A stretch of 64,000 nucleotides of DNA from Candidatus Odyssella sp. (GTDB taxonomy: Bacteria; Pseudomonadota; Alphaproteobacteria; Paracaedibacterales; Paracaedibacteraceae), in NCBI GenBank assembly GCA_020718185.1, contig DYSP01000003.1, positions 33,231 to 97,230 on the forward strand, in the 5' to 3' direction. The notes below the pieces were generated by a model that did no database searches, had not been told where the DNA came from, and was given only the letters and a program-made list of their open reading frames with translations. The translations under genes and the position numbers were made by a program. Shown here in pieces: positions 35,488-44,270 of this stretch (position 1 is the first letter of the stretch; each line of letters begins with the position of its first letter).

Positions 35488-35934
35488 TTATTTTTTTGCA
35501 GTTGCTTCAGGTTCTTTTTTGACTGTTTCTGATTTGTGACTTTTAGAAATAACTCTATCCGCATTCTTTAAATAGCGTTTTGCTTTATTGATATGAGCCA
35601 TAGCATGAGTCTTTAGGTCATCATCTTTCGCAGCATCCATTTCTAAGTTGGCATGTGCTAAGAAAAGATCAACTGATTTTTTTTCAGCACCAGTGAGAGA
35701 TTTTGCTTTGTCAGATACGCTTGTCACTAAATCTTCAGCTTCTTTTGTGTTATGTTGGAGACGTTCTTCTTTAGACATTCTTTTATGAGTATGAGCTTTT
35801 GGTTCAGTTGCTTTTTTTGGTTCTGTTTTATGTTCTTCAGTTGTTTTTATTGTCGTTTCAGTTGTTGTGGTTTCTGCATTTGCAGTCATTGCAAAACCGA
35901 GAGAAATCAAGCTAGCAAGTAAGATATTTTTCAT
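35488..35934 (-). CDS. small Lys/Thr-rich periplasmic protein, unknown
   Basis: 148 residues from the ATG at 35934, chosen because it gives a clean signal peptide (NILLASLISLGFAMTANA) and has AAGG 8 bases upstream; the frame is open to 35994. The mature chain begins with a Thr/Glu/Lys-rich, probably disordered part (ETTTTETTIKTTEEHK), then two amphipathic helices with AEDLVTSVSDKAKSLTGAEKKSVDLFLAHANLEMDAA and INKAKRYLKNADRVI, and a basic tail. No known family. It has its own terminator and lies opposite rluD. Confidence 0.75.
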   Translation of the reverse strand: MKNILLASLISLGFAMTANAETTTTETTIKTTEEHKTEPKKATEPKAHTHKRMSKEERLQHNTKEAEDLVTSVSDKAKSLTGAEKKSVDLFLAHANLEMDAAKDDDLKTHAMAHINKAKRYLKNADRVISKSHKSETVKKEPEATAKK

Positions 35935-36056
35935 AAAATTAACCTTTATATCATCTAAAAAATGTTGAATATGATCAATTATTATATTAATCAAATTTTT
36001 GAAGAAAGTGCAATAGCTGGTTGTATTTATATATCTACTTGTTTAGAGTTTAGTTG

Positions 36057-37037
36057 ATGATAAAAATAGAAAATCTTATAGTTATTGATGCCCAAGAAGG
36101 GGTGCGTCTGGATAAATTTATTGCAGATTCATCTGTGGCAATGAGCCGAACTCGTATTCAGCAGCTTATTGAAATTGGCATGATTCACCTGATTCCTGAA
36201 CGTGTTGTATCTGCTGCCATGAAAGTAAAACGGGGTGATAGGGTGGTCATAACTATTCCTGCTGCCGTTGCTGCTGATCCTATTGCTCAGAAAATCCCAT
36301 TAGACATTATCTATGAAGATGATTGTTTGTTAGTTCTTAACAAGCCAGTGGGATTGGTTGTTCACCCGGCTCCTGGCCATGCTGATTCAACCCTTGTTAA
36401 TGCTTTGCTTGCACATTGTGGAGATAGTCTTTCTGGTATTGGTGGTGTAAAACGCCCAGGTATAGTGCATCGACTTGACAAAGATACCAGTGGTTTAATG
36501 GTAGTCGCAAAAACCGATCAAGCGCATCATGCTTTAACTGAACAATTTGCAGATCGGAGCCTAAGTCGTACATATCAGGCAGTGGTGTGGGGAAGGCCTT
36601 CTCCTGCAACAGGTACGATTCAAACTTTAATTGGCCGCGACCCTAAGAATCGTCAAAAAATGGCTGTCGTCACGCATAATGGAAGAGAAGCCATTACCCA
36701 TTATAAAACCCTATCAACATTTCAACTGAGTCAGGAAACAAGATTAAGCATTTCATTAGTTGAATGTACTCTAGCTACCGGACGAACACATCAGATTCGA
36801 GTACACATGCGGCATATGGGATATCCTATCATCGGAGATCCATTATATGGTCATTTGCCTAAAGGTATAAAAAAAATCTGGCCTGCAATTCAAGAATTTT
36901 ATAGCCGTCAGCTGCTTCACGCAACATTTATAAAATTTATCCACCCATATTCGAAACAATCGTTAAGTTTTTCAATCCCTCTAGCGCAAGATATAATTTT
37001 TTTTCTGAAAAACGTTGAAAAAAATATAAAACACTGA
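36057..37037 (+). CDS. rluD: 23S rRNA pseudouridine synthase, RluD type
   Basis: S4 domain (GVRLDKFIADS...SRTRIQQLIE) followed by an RluA-family catalytic domain. Seen: IIYEDDCLLVLNKPVGLVVHPAPGH, the catalytic Asp in GIVHRLDKDTSGLMVVAKT, and the RTHQIRVHMRHMGYPIIGDPLYG motif. It makes pseudouridines in helix 69 of 23S rRNA if truly RluD; the S4 domain also fits RluC. Start at 36057 ATG rather than the TTG three bases before. In several alphaproteobacteria rluD precedes rpoH, as it does here with a 156-base gap. Confidence 0.93.
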   Translation: MIKIENLIVIDAQEGVRLDKFIADSSVAMSRTRIQQLIEIGMIHLIPERVVSAAMKVKRGDRVVITIPAAVAADPIAQKIPLDIIYEDDCLLVLNKPVGLVVHPAPGHADSTLVNALLAHCGDSLSGIGGVKRPGIVHRLDKDTSGLMVVAKTDQAHHALTEQFADRSLSRTYQAVVWGRPSPATGTIQTLIGRDPKNRQKMAVVTHNGREAITHYKTLSTFQLSQETRLSISLVECTLATGRTHQIRVHMRHMGYPIIGDPLYGHLPKGIKKIWPAIQEFYSRQLLHATFIKFIHPYSKQSLSFSIPLAQDIIFFLKNVEKNIKH

Positions 37038-37193
37038 TATTTATAAATTGGTTAACATGGTTGTCGTCCGCTTCAAAATATGAGTAAAATTTAATTGTAC
37101 GCTATTTAGTGGGTTTCGTGAGTTAAATTTTTGAACTATGACCTGTAGATAATATCGTAAAAAGCCAATAGCCCAGAGGTTTATAGGAATCTT

Positions 37194-38078
37194 ATGAAAT
37201 CTTCATCACGCTCTAACACTCATGACATTAATGACCATTACGTGCGTCATATCAGAAGTATGCCCATGTTGACAGTTGATGAGGAATATCAATTGGCCAA
37301 AAAATGGCGTGAAGAGGGCGATAAAAAATCTGTTGAGAAACTTGTTTCTAGCCATTTACGATTAGTTGCAAAAATTGCAGGTGGTTATAAAGGATATGGA
37401 TTACCAGTTAGTGATCTTATCTCTGAAGGCAATATTGGCATGATGCAGGCAATGAAGCATTTTGATCCAGAGCGTGGATTTCGCTTATCAACTTATGCAA
37501 CATGGTGGATTAAAGCTGCAATTCAAGAATATATTTTGCATACATGGTCAATGGTTAAAATTGGAACCACAGCTGCCCAGAAAAAATTATTTTTTAATTT
37601 ACGTAAAGAAAAACGCCTTTTTGATGAAGAGGGCGATCTTTATTTAACGCAAGATCAAATTACGCAAATTGCCGTGAAGTTGTCTGTTAAAGAAAGTGAA
37701 GTTATTGAAATGAATCAGAGAATAGGCTCGCAGGACCGTTCTCTAAATGCACCTATTGCCAGCGCTGAGGGGGAAGGTGAATCCGAATGGATGGACTGGC
37801 TTCCTGATGAACGAGATAATCAAGAAGTCCTGACAGCTGAACATGATGAACTAAACAAACGTCGACGATTGTTTGATAGAGCAATGATATGCCTAACGCC
37901 GCGTGAACAAGAGATTATTTTTAATCGACGTCTCAAAGAACCTTCTGATACGTTGGATGAATTGAGTGAAAAACTTAATATTTCCCGTGAACGTGTACGT
38001 CAAATTGAAGTAAAATCATTTGAAAAACTTCAAAAAGCGATTAAACGTTTAATGAGCCCAGGATTTCATAATGTGTGA
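37194..38078 (+). CDS. rpoH: RNA polymerase sigma factor RpoH (sigma-32)
   Basis: Heat-shock sigma factor, 294 residues. Region 2 (VSDLISEGNIGMMQAMKHFDPERGFRLSTYATWWIKAAIQEYI) is textbook; the RpoH-specific box QKKLFFNLRKEK follows at about residue 131; region 4 ends with ERVRQIEVKSFEKLQKAIKR. GGA precedes the ATG by about 5 bases. Likely clients in this window include ftsH, though I could not identify a sigma-32 promoter there. Its end overlaps the convergent acetyltransferase gene by 13 bases. Confidence 0.96.
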   Translation: MKSSSRSNTHDINDHYVRHIRSMPMLTVDEEYQLAKKWREEGDKKSVEKLVSSHLRLVAKIAGGYKGYGLPVSDLISEGNIGMMQAMKHFDPERGFRLSTYATWWIKAAIQEYILHTWSMVKIGTTAAQKKLFFNLRKEKRLFDEEGDLYLTQDQITQIAVKLSVKESEVIEMNQRIGSQDRSLNAPIASAEGEGESEWMDWLPDERDNQEVLTAEHDELNKRRRLFDRAMICLTPREQEIIFNRRLKEPSDTLDELSEKLNISRERVRQIEVKSFEKLQKAIKRLMSPGFHNV

Positions 38079-38596
38079 TGATTTTTATCGCCGTGTTTAA
38101 ACATATAACAAATTTCTAGATATGAGTGGTTCCCTATGGTAACCACTTTTTCTTGTACCTTCCTTCCGCCTTGCTTTTCGTAAAATTGACGAGCCGGCAT
38201 ATTATCTTGCAGTGCCCAAACAATAAATGGATTAAGCTTTTTTGTAATTAAGTGATGAGAAGCTTCATTCCACAAGGCTGATCCAATACCTTGTTGTTTA
38301 AATTGATCCAGAAGGTAAATTGCGTAAATCTCTCCGTTAGCCGAAGAAATCTCGAAAGATGAACCTGCATCACAAAAGCCAATCACCTTATCTTCAACAG
38401 TTGCCACTAGATAAATTGTATGATGATTGCTTTGTTCTAAAAGGTGGATCCGTTGCTTTAATCGTTCTTCATATGAAATATTTGCAAGGTAGTCAGGGGA
38501 AATAATATCTTTATAGCTTTGTTGCCAACCTTTTACATGAACTTGGGCGATGGCCTTGGCATCTATTAGTTCAGCTTTGCGAATATGAAAATGCAT
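38066..38596 (-). CDS. GNAT family N-acetyltransferase
   Basis: 176 residues with the GNAT fold: N-terminal RKAELIDAKAIAQVHVKGWQQSYKDIISPDYL, then AEIYAIYL-like strand (GEIYAIYLLDQFKQQGIGSALWNEA) holding the acetyl-CoA loop Q-x-x-G-I-G, and WALQDNMPARQFYEKQGG. The substrate cannot be told; the closest general type is the YjcK/RimI-like single-domain enzymes. Co-directional with the polyprenyl synthase gene, 18 bases downstream of it. Confidence 0.88.
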   Translation of the reverse strand: MHFHIRKAELIDAKAIAQVHVKGWQQSYKDIISPDYLANISYEERLKQRIHLLEQSNHHTIYLVATVEDKVIGFCDAGSSFEISSANGEIYAIYLLDQFKQQGIGSALWNEASHHLITKKLNPFIVWALQDNMPARQFYEKQGGRKVQEKVVTIGNHSYLEICYMFKHGDKNHHTL

Positions 38597-38614
38597 TATC
38601 TTTTACTTTTTTCT

Positions 38615-39622
38615 TTATACTTTTCGTTCTAGACAGAAAGTGATCAAATTTTCTAAAGAATGTGTAATCGGTGAATTAATAAATTTTAGACCCTCCAAAG
38701 CTTGTTCAGCAAATTGACGAGCTATTCCATAAGCGGTATCAAATCCATTGTTTTTCTGAATGATTTCTAATGCACTGGAAAAATTGTCTGATGAGTTATC
38801 AGTTTCAGAAAATAAGTGAGTAAGTCTATTTTTATCAACAGTTGATGCATTGTGATAAGCGTATATCACCGGAAGTGTGATTTTGCGTTCACTAAAATCA
38901 TCTCCTAAATTTTTACCTCGATTAAGAGCGCTGGTGTAATCAAGAATGTCATCAGTTATTTGAAAAGCCATTCCAAGAGCATATCCATAGCGATGTAAAA
39001 TTTGCGCTTGGTTTGTATCAGCACTGCCAGCAAGAGCACCCGTTTGACACGCAGCTGCAAAAAGTTCGGCTGTTTTAGCGCCAATAATATCTAAGGTCGT
39101 TTTTTCATCAATTTCAAAGTTTTGATTATGCAGTAATTGAAGAACTTCACCAGCAGCAATTTTAGCCGATGTTTGTGATAAAATATCAAGAATTGTCAAG
39201 TTATTAGTTTTAACCATTAATTCAAAGGCGCGTGCAAAAAGATAATCTCCCACCAAAATGCTGGCAGAATTCCCCCAAATTTTATGTGCTGTTTCAAGGC
39301 CGCGCCTAAGATTTGAGTCATCAATAACATCATCATGCAAAAGAGTGGCTGTGTGAATAAATTCAACCGCTGTTGCTAAATAAAGAGTTTCATGTTGAAT
39401 GATTGGATTAAAAGTTTTTGCGGCGATCAAGCTAAGGAGTGGGCGAATACGTTTGCCGCCTGCATAAATAATGTGTTTTGCAATGTTTTCGATAAGTGGG
39501 ATATCACTTTTTAATGATTGATCAATGATTTGATCAACACCAATTAACTCGTTTTTCACAAGGCATTGTAAATCTTCTATAGAAAACGTATTATCTGATA
39601 TGCTATTTAACTTAAGTGACAT
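38615..39622 (-). CDS. ispB: polyprenyl diphosphate synthase (octaprenyl type)
   Basis: Trans-prenyltransferase making the long side chain of ubiquinone. 335 residues with GGKRIRPLLSL, the first Asp-rich motif LLHDDVIDDS and the second FQITDDILDY. The residues before the first motif (FIHTATLLHDD, with small side chains) fit a long-chain product. It would supply UbiA at 10 kb. Divergent from the TrmN6-like gene, 77 bases apart. Confidence 0.93.
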   Translation of the reverse strand: MSLKLNSISDNTFSIEDLQCLVKNELIGVDQIIDQSLKSDIPLIENIAKHIIYAGGKRIRPLLSLIAAKTFNPIIQHETLYLATAVEFIHTATLLHDDVIDDSNLRRGLETAHKIWGNSASILVGDYLFARAFELMVKTNNLTILDILSQTSAKIAAGEVLQLLHNQNFEIDEKTTLDIIGAKTAELFAAACQTGALAGSADTNQAQILHRYGYALGMAFQITDDILDYTSALNRGKNLGDDFSERKITLPVIYAYHNASTVDKNRLTHLFSETDNSSDNFSSALEIIQKNNGFDTAYGIARQFAEQALEGLKFINSPITHSLENLITFCLERKV

Positions 39623-39699
39623 TCATCTTTTATCATTATAAACAGTCTTGCGTAATGATAGAGTTAATCTTAAGAATAATAAAGAATAAAGTACGAGAA

Positions 39700-40452
39700 A
39701 TGCAACATAACGAGCTTGATTACACAGAAGACTATCTCCTCGGTGGACGAATTTTATTACGTCAACCGGTACAAGGGTACCGTGTTGCCATTGATCCTAT
39801 TTTTTTGGCGGCTTCCTTGGAAGTTCATGAAGGTGATGCTATTTTAGATATTGGTGCGGGCGTTGGCGCTGCGTCCCTTTGTCTAGCTGTACGTGTTCCT
39901 CATTGTCGAATTGTCGGTTTAGAATTGCAACGAAGTTCGATGCGGTTGGCTGCAGAAAATATTGCTCTTAATAATTTGCGGGATCGAGTAGAAATCTTAA
40001 GTGGTGATTTGTTGCAGCCGCCACCCAGACTTGCTGCAGGCACTTATGCGCATGTTATGACTAATCCGCCGTATCTTGAAGCGACTCGTGTTAATACAGC
40101 TATAAATGCGCACAAACAATTGTCAAATGTTGAATCTTCTGTTTCTTTAGAGCAATGGGCAAAGTTTTGTTTGTTGATGGTTCGTCCAAAGGGAACTGTT
40201 ACTTTTATTCATCGCGCAGATCGGCTGGCAGAAATTTTATCGTATTTTAATGGTAAGCTTGGTGATATTGTGGTTTATCCTTTGTGGCCAAGTGAAGGCA
40301 AACCAGCCAAGCGTGTGCTGGTGCGTGGTCGAAAGAATTCGCATGGTGCGTTGACTCTCGCGCCTGGGATGATTCTACATCATAGTGATGGGAAATATAC
40401 GCCAATGGCTGAGGCAATTTTACGTAATGCATCGCCGCTTATTATGATTTAA
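39700..40452 (+). CDS. TrmN6-like SAM-dependent methyltransferase
   Basis: About 250 residues. The start LGGRILLRQPVQGYRVAIDPIFLAAS is the usual N-terminus of the alphaproteobacterial tRNA(1)(Val) adenine-N6-methyltransferase-like family; ILDIGAGVGAASLCLA is the SAM motif I and VMTNPPYLE is the NPPY motif of N6-adenine methylases. The ATG at 39700 was chosen for that start; the frame is open upstream across the ispB promoter region. bioD follows after 22 bases. Confidence 0.9.
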   Translation: MQHNELDYTEDYLLGGRILLRQPVQGYRVAIDPIFLAASLEVHEGDAILDIGAGVGAASLCLAVRVPHCRIVGLELQRSSMRLAAENIALNNLRDRVEILSGDLLQPPPRLAAGTYAHVMTNPPYLEATRVNTAINAHKQLSNVESSVSLEQWAKFCLLMVRPKGTVTFIHRADRLAEILSYFNGKLGDIVVYPLWPSEGKPAKRVLVRGRKNSHGALTLAPGMILHHSDGKYTPMAEAILRNASPLIMI

Positions 40453-40474
40453 AATTTTTTCTGAGGCTAAGTCA

Positions 40475-41083
40475 GTGACACACAAATTCTTCATAACCGG
40501 CACTGATACAAATGTAGGCAAAACCATTGCTTCAGCTTGGCTTTGTTTAAAGCTCAAAGCAGCGTATTGGAAGCCGATTCAGTCCGGTGCCATAGAAGGG
40601 TGTGATGCAGATACCGTTGCTGCACTTACTCAAAATGCAGGAATTGACGTTTTATCTTCCTCTTATGTTTTTCAAGCACCTCTTTCGCCTCATTTAGCCG
40701 CAGCTCTTGAAGGGTCAGAGATTTCCTTTAATAAACTTGTTTTACCTGCGAATGATTCTATCATTGTTGAGGGGGCAGGTGGGGTATTGGTGCCGTTAAC
40801 GCATAAAAAGTTGATGGTTGATTTGATGCAACATTTAAATCTCTCCACCATTGTTGTGGCACGGACAACACTTGGAACGATCAATCACACATTATTAACG
40901 CTTGAGGCATTGCGGGTGCGTCAAATACAGGTGCATGGGGTTATTCTCAATGGGCCGGAAAACAATGATAATCTATGGGCGATTGAAACCTACGGAAATG
41001 TTCCAGTCATTGGTCATCTGCCTATCCTTTCTCAAATAACACAGCAAGCTTTAGACCAAATTCCTTTAAGGAGATATAGCTGA
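40475..41083 (+). CDS. bioD: dethiobiotin synthetase BioD
   Basis: ATP-dependent ring closure of 7,8-diaminononanoate with CO2. 202 residues: P-loop FITGTDTNVGKT, YWKPIQSG with the substrate Lys, IIVEGAGGVLVPL. The start is GTG with GAGG upstream. Its TGA overlaps the bioA ATG (TGATG). Only the two middle steps of biotin synthesis are here; bioF and bioB are not in this window. Confidence 0.95.
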   Translation: MTHKFFITGTDTNVGKTIASAWLCLKLKAAYWKPIQSGAIEGCDADTVAALTQNAGIDVLSSSYVFQAPLSPHLAAALEGSEISFNKLVLPANDSIIVEGAGGVLVPLTHKKLMVDLMQHLNLSTIVVARTTLGTINHTLLTLEALRVRQIQVHGVILNGPENNDNLWAIETYGNVPVIGHLPILSQITQQALDQIPLRRYS

Positions 41084-42387
41084 TGAGCCAATCTTCTCTA
41101 TTACAGGCTGATAAAATTCATATTTGGCATCCCTTTACACAGGCTAAAACAGCAGCTGATGCTATAGTTATTATACGTGGACAAGCTGCGAGTCTTTTTG
41201 ATGAGCAAGGCAAAGAATACCTTGATCTGATTTCATCATGGTGGGTGAACTTACATGGTCACAGCCATCCAAAAATTGTAGAAGCGATTGTCAAACAAGC
41301 ACAGACATTGGATCATGTGATGTTTGCCGGGTTTACACATGCGCCAGCAGTAACATTGGCGCAAAAATTAACAGCATTGCTCCCTGCGTCTCTTCAACGT
41401 GTTTTTTATTCAGATAATGGATCAACTGCCATCGAAGTTGCGGTGAAGATGTCGTTGCAATATTGGTATAATCAAGGGATTAAGAAAAAGCGAATTATTG
41501 CTTTTGAAGGTGCTTATCATGGTGATACATTTGGGGCTATGTCTCTTGGGCAAAGTTCTGGCTTTTATCATCCTTTTGCTGATTATTTATTTGATGTGGA
41601 TTTTGTTACATATCCACAAACATGGGATGATGATGCGCAAGTGATAGCCAAGGAAGCCAAAAGCCTAGCAGAACTTGATGAACTAATTCAACAAAAAGCA
41701 TCTGAAATTGCAGCCTTAATTATTGAACCTTTAGTTCAGGGTGCAGCTGGGATGCGTTTTTGTCGCCCGGCATTTTTAGAAGCAGTAGTCAGTCGTTGTA
41801 AGGCTTCCAATATTTTGGTTATTTTTGATGAAGTTATGACGGGATTTGGACGAACAGGAACTCTTTTTGCCTGTGATCAACAGCAACAAGTACCTGACAT
41901 TATCTGTCTTTCAAAAGGAATTACAGGTGGTTTTTTACCCTTAGCGGTCACAGTAACGACTGAAAACATTTATCAGAATTTTTTAGATTGTACGTTTGAA
42001 AAAGCCTTTACACATGGTCATTCTTATACAGCTCATCCACTTGGATGCGCGGCGGCAATTGCCAGCTTGACAGTGTTTGAGGAAGAAAAAACCTTTGATA
42101 AAATCAAAATTATTCAAGAAATTCACAAGGGGCGTATTGCGCAATTAGCGAAAACTGGCAAAATTCAGCATGGTCGTGTACAGGGAACAATTGCAGCTAT
42201 GGATGTTAAAATAGATAGCACATACGCAAGTTCAATGAGTCAACAACTTCGACAGGCTTTTTTAGGTGCGGGGCTTAATCTTCGTCCCTTAGGAAATGTG
42301 GTTTATTTAATGCCTCCCTATTGTATTACGCCAGAACAGCTTCATCAGGCGTATGATAAAATTGAACAAATTCTCCATCAATCTTGA
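41083..42387 (+). CDS. bioA: adenosylmethionine-8-amino-7-oxononanoate aminotransferase BioA
   Basis: PLP class III aminotransferase that makes 7,8-diaminononanoate. 434 residues: HIWHPFTQAKT near the N-terminus and SWWVNLHGHSHP are typical of BioA, YHGDTFGAMS follows, VIFDEVMTGFGRTG carries the PLP-binding Asp, and the Schiff-base Lys is in CLSKGITGGFLPL. A strong AAGGAG site lies before the start. Overlaps bioD by one base. Confidence 0.96.
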   Translation: MSQSSLLQADKIHIWHPFTQAKTAADAIVIIRGQAASLFDEQGKEYLDLISSWWVNLHGHSHPKIVEAIVKQAQTLDHVMFAGFTHAPAVTLAQKLTALLPASLQRVFYSDNGSTAIEVAVKMSLQYWYNQGIKKKRIIAFEGAYHGDTFGAMSLGQSSGFYHPFADYLFDVDFVTYPQTWDDDAQVIAKEAKSLAELDELIQQKASEIAALIIEPLVQGAAGMRFCRPAFLEAVVSRCKASNILVIFDEVMTGFGRTGTLFACDQQQQVPDIICLSKGITGGFLPLAVTVTTENIYQNFLDCTFEKAFTHGHSYTAHPLGCAAAIASLTVFEEEKTFDKIKIIQEIHKGRIAQLAKTGKIQHGRVQGTIAAMDVKIDSTYASSMSQQLRQAFLGAGLNLRPLGNVVYLMPPYCITPEQLHQAYDKIEQILHQS

Positions 42388-42404
42388 ATCACAAAGAGTA
42401 TATA

Positions 42405-43262
42405 ATGTCACGAATTGCTTATGTTAATGGGTCGTATATTCCTCAACCTCAGGCAACAACGCACATTGAAGATCGCGGATATCAGTTTGCTGATGGTGTT
42501 TATGAAGTTGTTGCACTAGTTGGTGGAAAATTATTAGATTTCGAACCTCATATAGATCGCTTAGATTATTCTTTAAATGAATTAAAAATTAAACAACCTG
42601 TTTCGCGACTCGCATTGCGTCATATTATTCATACAGTGATTCAGAAAAATCGCCTTAGAGATGGGATGGTTTATCTGCAAGTAACACGTGGTGTCGCGAC
42701 CCGCAACCATGAATTTCCACAGCAGAGTCGTCCTGTATTGGTTATAACATGCAGATATGTGTGTCAGAAAAAAATTGAAACGATGAGACAACACGGGATA
42801 AAAGTCATTTCATTGCCGGATATTCGTTGGGCACGACCAGATATTAAGTCTATTTCACTATTGCCCAATATTCTAGGAAAGCAACAAGCCATTGAAAAAG
42901 GCGCGTATGAAGCTGTTTTGATTAACCGCGATGGTTTTATAACTGAAACAAATTCAACAAATTTTTGGATTATACTGGAAAATGGTATGTTGCAAACGCA
43001 TCCTGCGTCGCAAGATATTTTGAATGGCATTACGCGGCAACGGTTGATACAGATAGCAAATTCGCTTGGATTAAAAATGAAAGAACAACCATTTACATTA
43101 GACGATATTTATATGGCGAAAGAGGCTTTTCTTTCAAGCTCAATTTCTGGTATTCTTCCCGTGACTCAAATAAATGACTATAAAATAGGAACAGGACAAC
43201 CAGGCAATATTGTGTCACAGTTAATCCAACACTACCAACAGTTTGCAAAAGATGTATCATGA
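42405..43262 (+). CDS. dat: D-amino acid aminotransferase, class IV
   Basis: 285 residues, fold-type IV PLP enzyme. Seen: AYVNGSYIPQPQATTHIEDRGYQFADGVYEVV, the PLP Lys in RPDIKSISLLPNILGK, and ITETNSTNFWII. The match is to D-alanine aminotransferase, giving D-glutamate for peptidoglycan. Start at the ATG 42405 (AGAG upstream), 17 bases after bioA; the TTG at 42384 would overlap bioA. The order dat-hfq-hflX is common in alphaproteobacteria. Confidence 0.92.
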   Translation: MSRIAYVNGSYIPQPQATTHIEDRGYQFADGVYEVVALVGGKLLDFEPHIDRLDYSLNELKIKQPVSRLALRHIIHTVIQKNRLRDGMVYLQVTRGVATRNHEFPQQSRPVLVITCRYVCQKKIETMRQHGIKVISLPDIRWARPDIKSISLLPNILGKQQAIEKGAYEAVLINRDGFITETNSTNFWIILENGMLQTHPASQDILNGITRQRLIQIANSLGLKMKEQPFTLDDIYMAKEAFLSSSISGILPVTQINDYKIGTGQPGNIVSQLIQHYQQFAKDVS

Positions 43263-43912
43263 AACTTGAAAAACACCTTTTAACGCAACCAGAAGCTATC
43301 CTTTTTGATTGGGATAGTACGCTTGTAAGTACTTTTGATGTTCTTAAACAGTCAATCAACAATGCGTTTGCTCATTTTGAAATGCCCTTATGGTCAGATG
43401 AAGAAATAAGACAGCGATGTCAATTATCTGCAAAAGATAGCTTACCGCTTATTTTTGGCGAGCGCTGGCCCGAAGCATTAGAAATTTTAACAAAGCATTA
43501 TCGTACGCATGCACTTACGTTGCTAGAGCCTTTGCCAGGAGCTTTATCTTTGTTGCAAATGAATCAGCGTCTGAATATTCGAATGGCAGTGATTAGTAAT
43601 AAACGGGGAGAAATTTTACGTGAAGAAATTAAATCGCTAGGTTGGGAATCTTTTTTTGAAGTGGTTATTGGTTCAGGAGATCTTGCTGAAGATAAGCCTT
43701 CACCGTTACCTGTGCACCATACTTTAAATGAAATGGGTATTCGTGCGGGGATAAATGTTTGGTTTGTTGGTGATATGCCTGTAGATTGGCAATGTGCAGA
43801 AGCTTCTGGATGCCTTCCCATTCCCATCGGAATTGAAATGAAAGAAGCCAAAAACTACCCTCAATCTGTTGAGAATTGCCCAGAATTAGAAAAAATCTTG
43901 CTAAAAACATAA
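43259..43912 (+). CDS. HAD family hydrolase, phosphoglycolate phosphatase-like
   Basis: 217 residues. HAD motif I is LFDWDSTLV (nucleophile Asp plus second Asp), motif II VISNKRG, Lys in AEDKPSPLPV, motif IV WFVGDMPVDWQCA. A helical cap lies between motifs I and II. Similar to the Gph/PpaX group; substrate unknown. It overlaps dat by 4 bases (ATGA), so it may act on a phosphate linked to that pathway, though this is a guess. hfq begins 79 bases later. Confidence 0.88.
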   Translation: MKLEKHLLTQPEAILFDWDSTLVSTFDVLKQSINNAFAHFEMPLWSDEEIRQRCQLSAKDSLPLIFGERWPEALEILTKHYRTHALTLLEPLPGALSLLQMNQRLNIRMAVISNKRGEILREEIKSLGWESFFEVVIGSGDLAEDKPSPLPVHHTLNEMGIRAGINVWFVGDMPVDWQCAEASGCLPIPIGIEMKEAKNYPQSVENCPELEKILLKT

Positions 43913-43991
43913 ATTCGCTACTTTTTAAATTAAAAAAATAGTAATAGTAATAAAAGAATAAAATTTTACTAAAGTAGCTAAGGAGTTTTCA

Positions 43992-44258
43992 GTGGCAACA
44001 GATAAACCGGTAAATGTTCAAGACGTTTTCTTAAATCACGTCCGGAAAAATAAAACACCACTCACTGTATTCTTAATTAATGGTGTCAAGTTACAAGGTC
44101 TTGTAACTTGGTTTGATAGCTTCTCTATGTTGCTGCGGCGTGATGGGCATTCACAGCTTGTGTACAAACATGCCATTTCAACAGTGATGCCACAAACACC
44201 GATTCAATTATTTGAATCTCCTCATACACCTATCGTGAATGAAGACATTCCAGAATAG
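43992..44258 (+). CDS. hfq: RNA chaperone Hfq
   Basis: 88-residue Sm-like hexamer subunit that aids sRNA-mRNA pairing. [29 protein letters not shown] is Sm1 and [11 protein letters not shown] is Sm2 with the YKHA signature. The start is GTG with AAGGAG 8 bases upstream. A short C-terminal tail follows. Upstream of hflX by 12 bases, the classic hfq-hflX order. Confidence 0.97.
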   Translation: MATDKPVNVQDVFLNHVRKNKTPLTVFLINGVKLQGLVTWFDSFSMLLRRDGHSQLVYKHAISTVMPQTPIQLFESPHTPIVNEDIPE

Positions 44259-44270
44259 ATAATTCACCTC

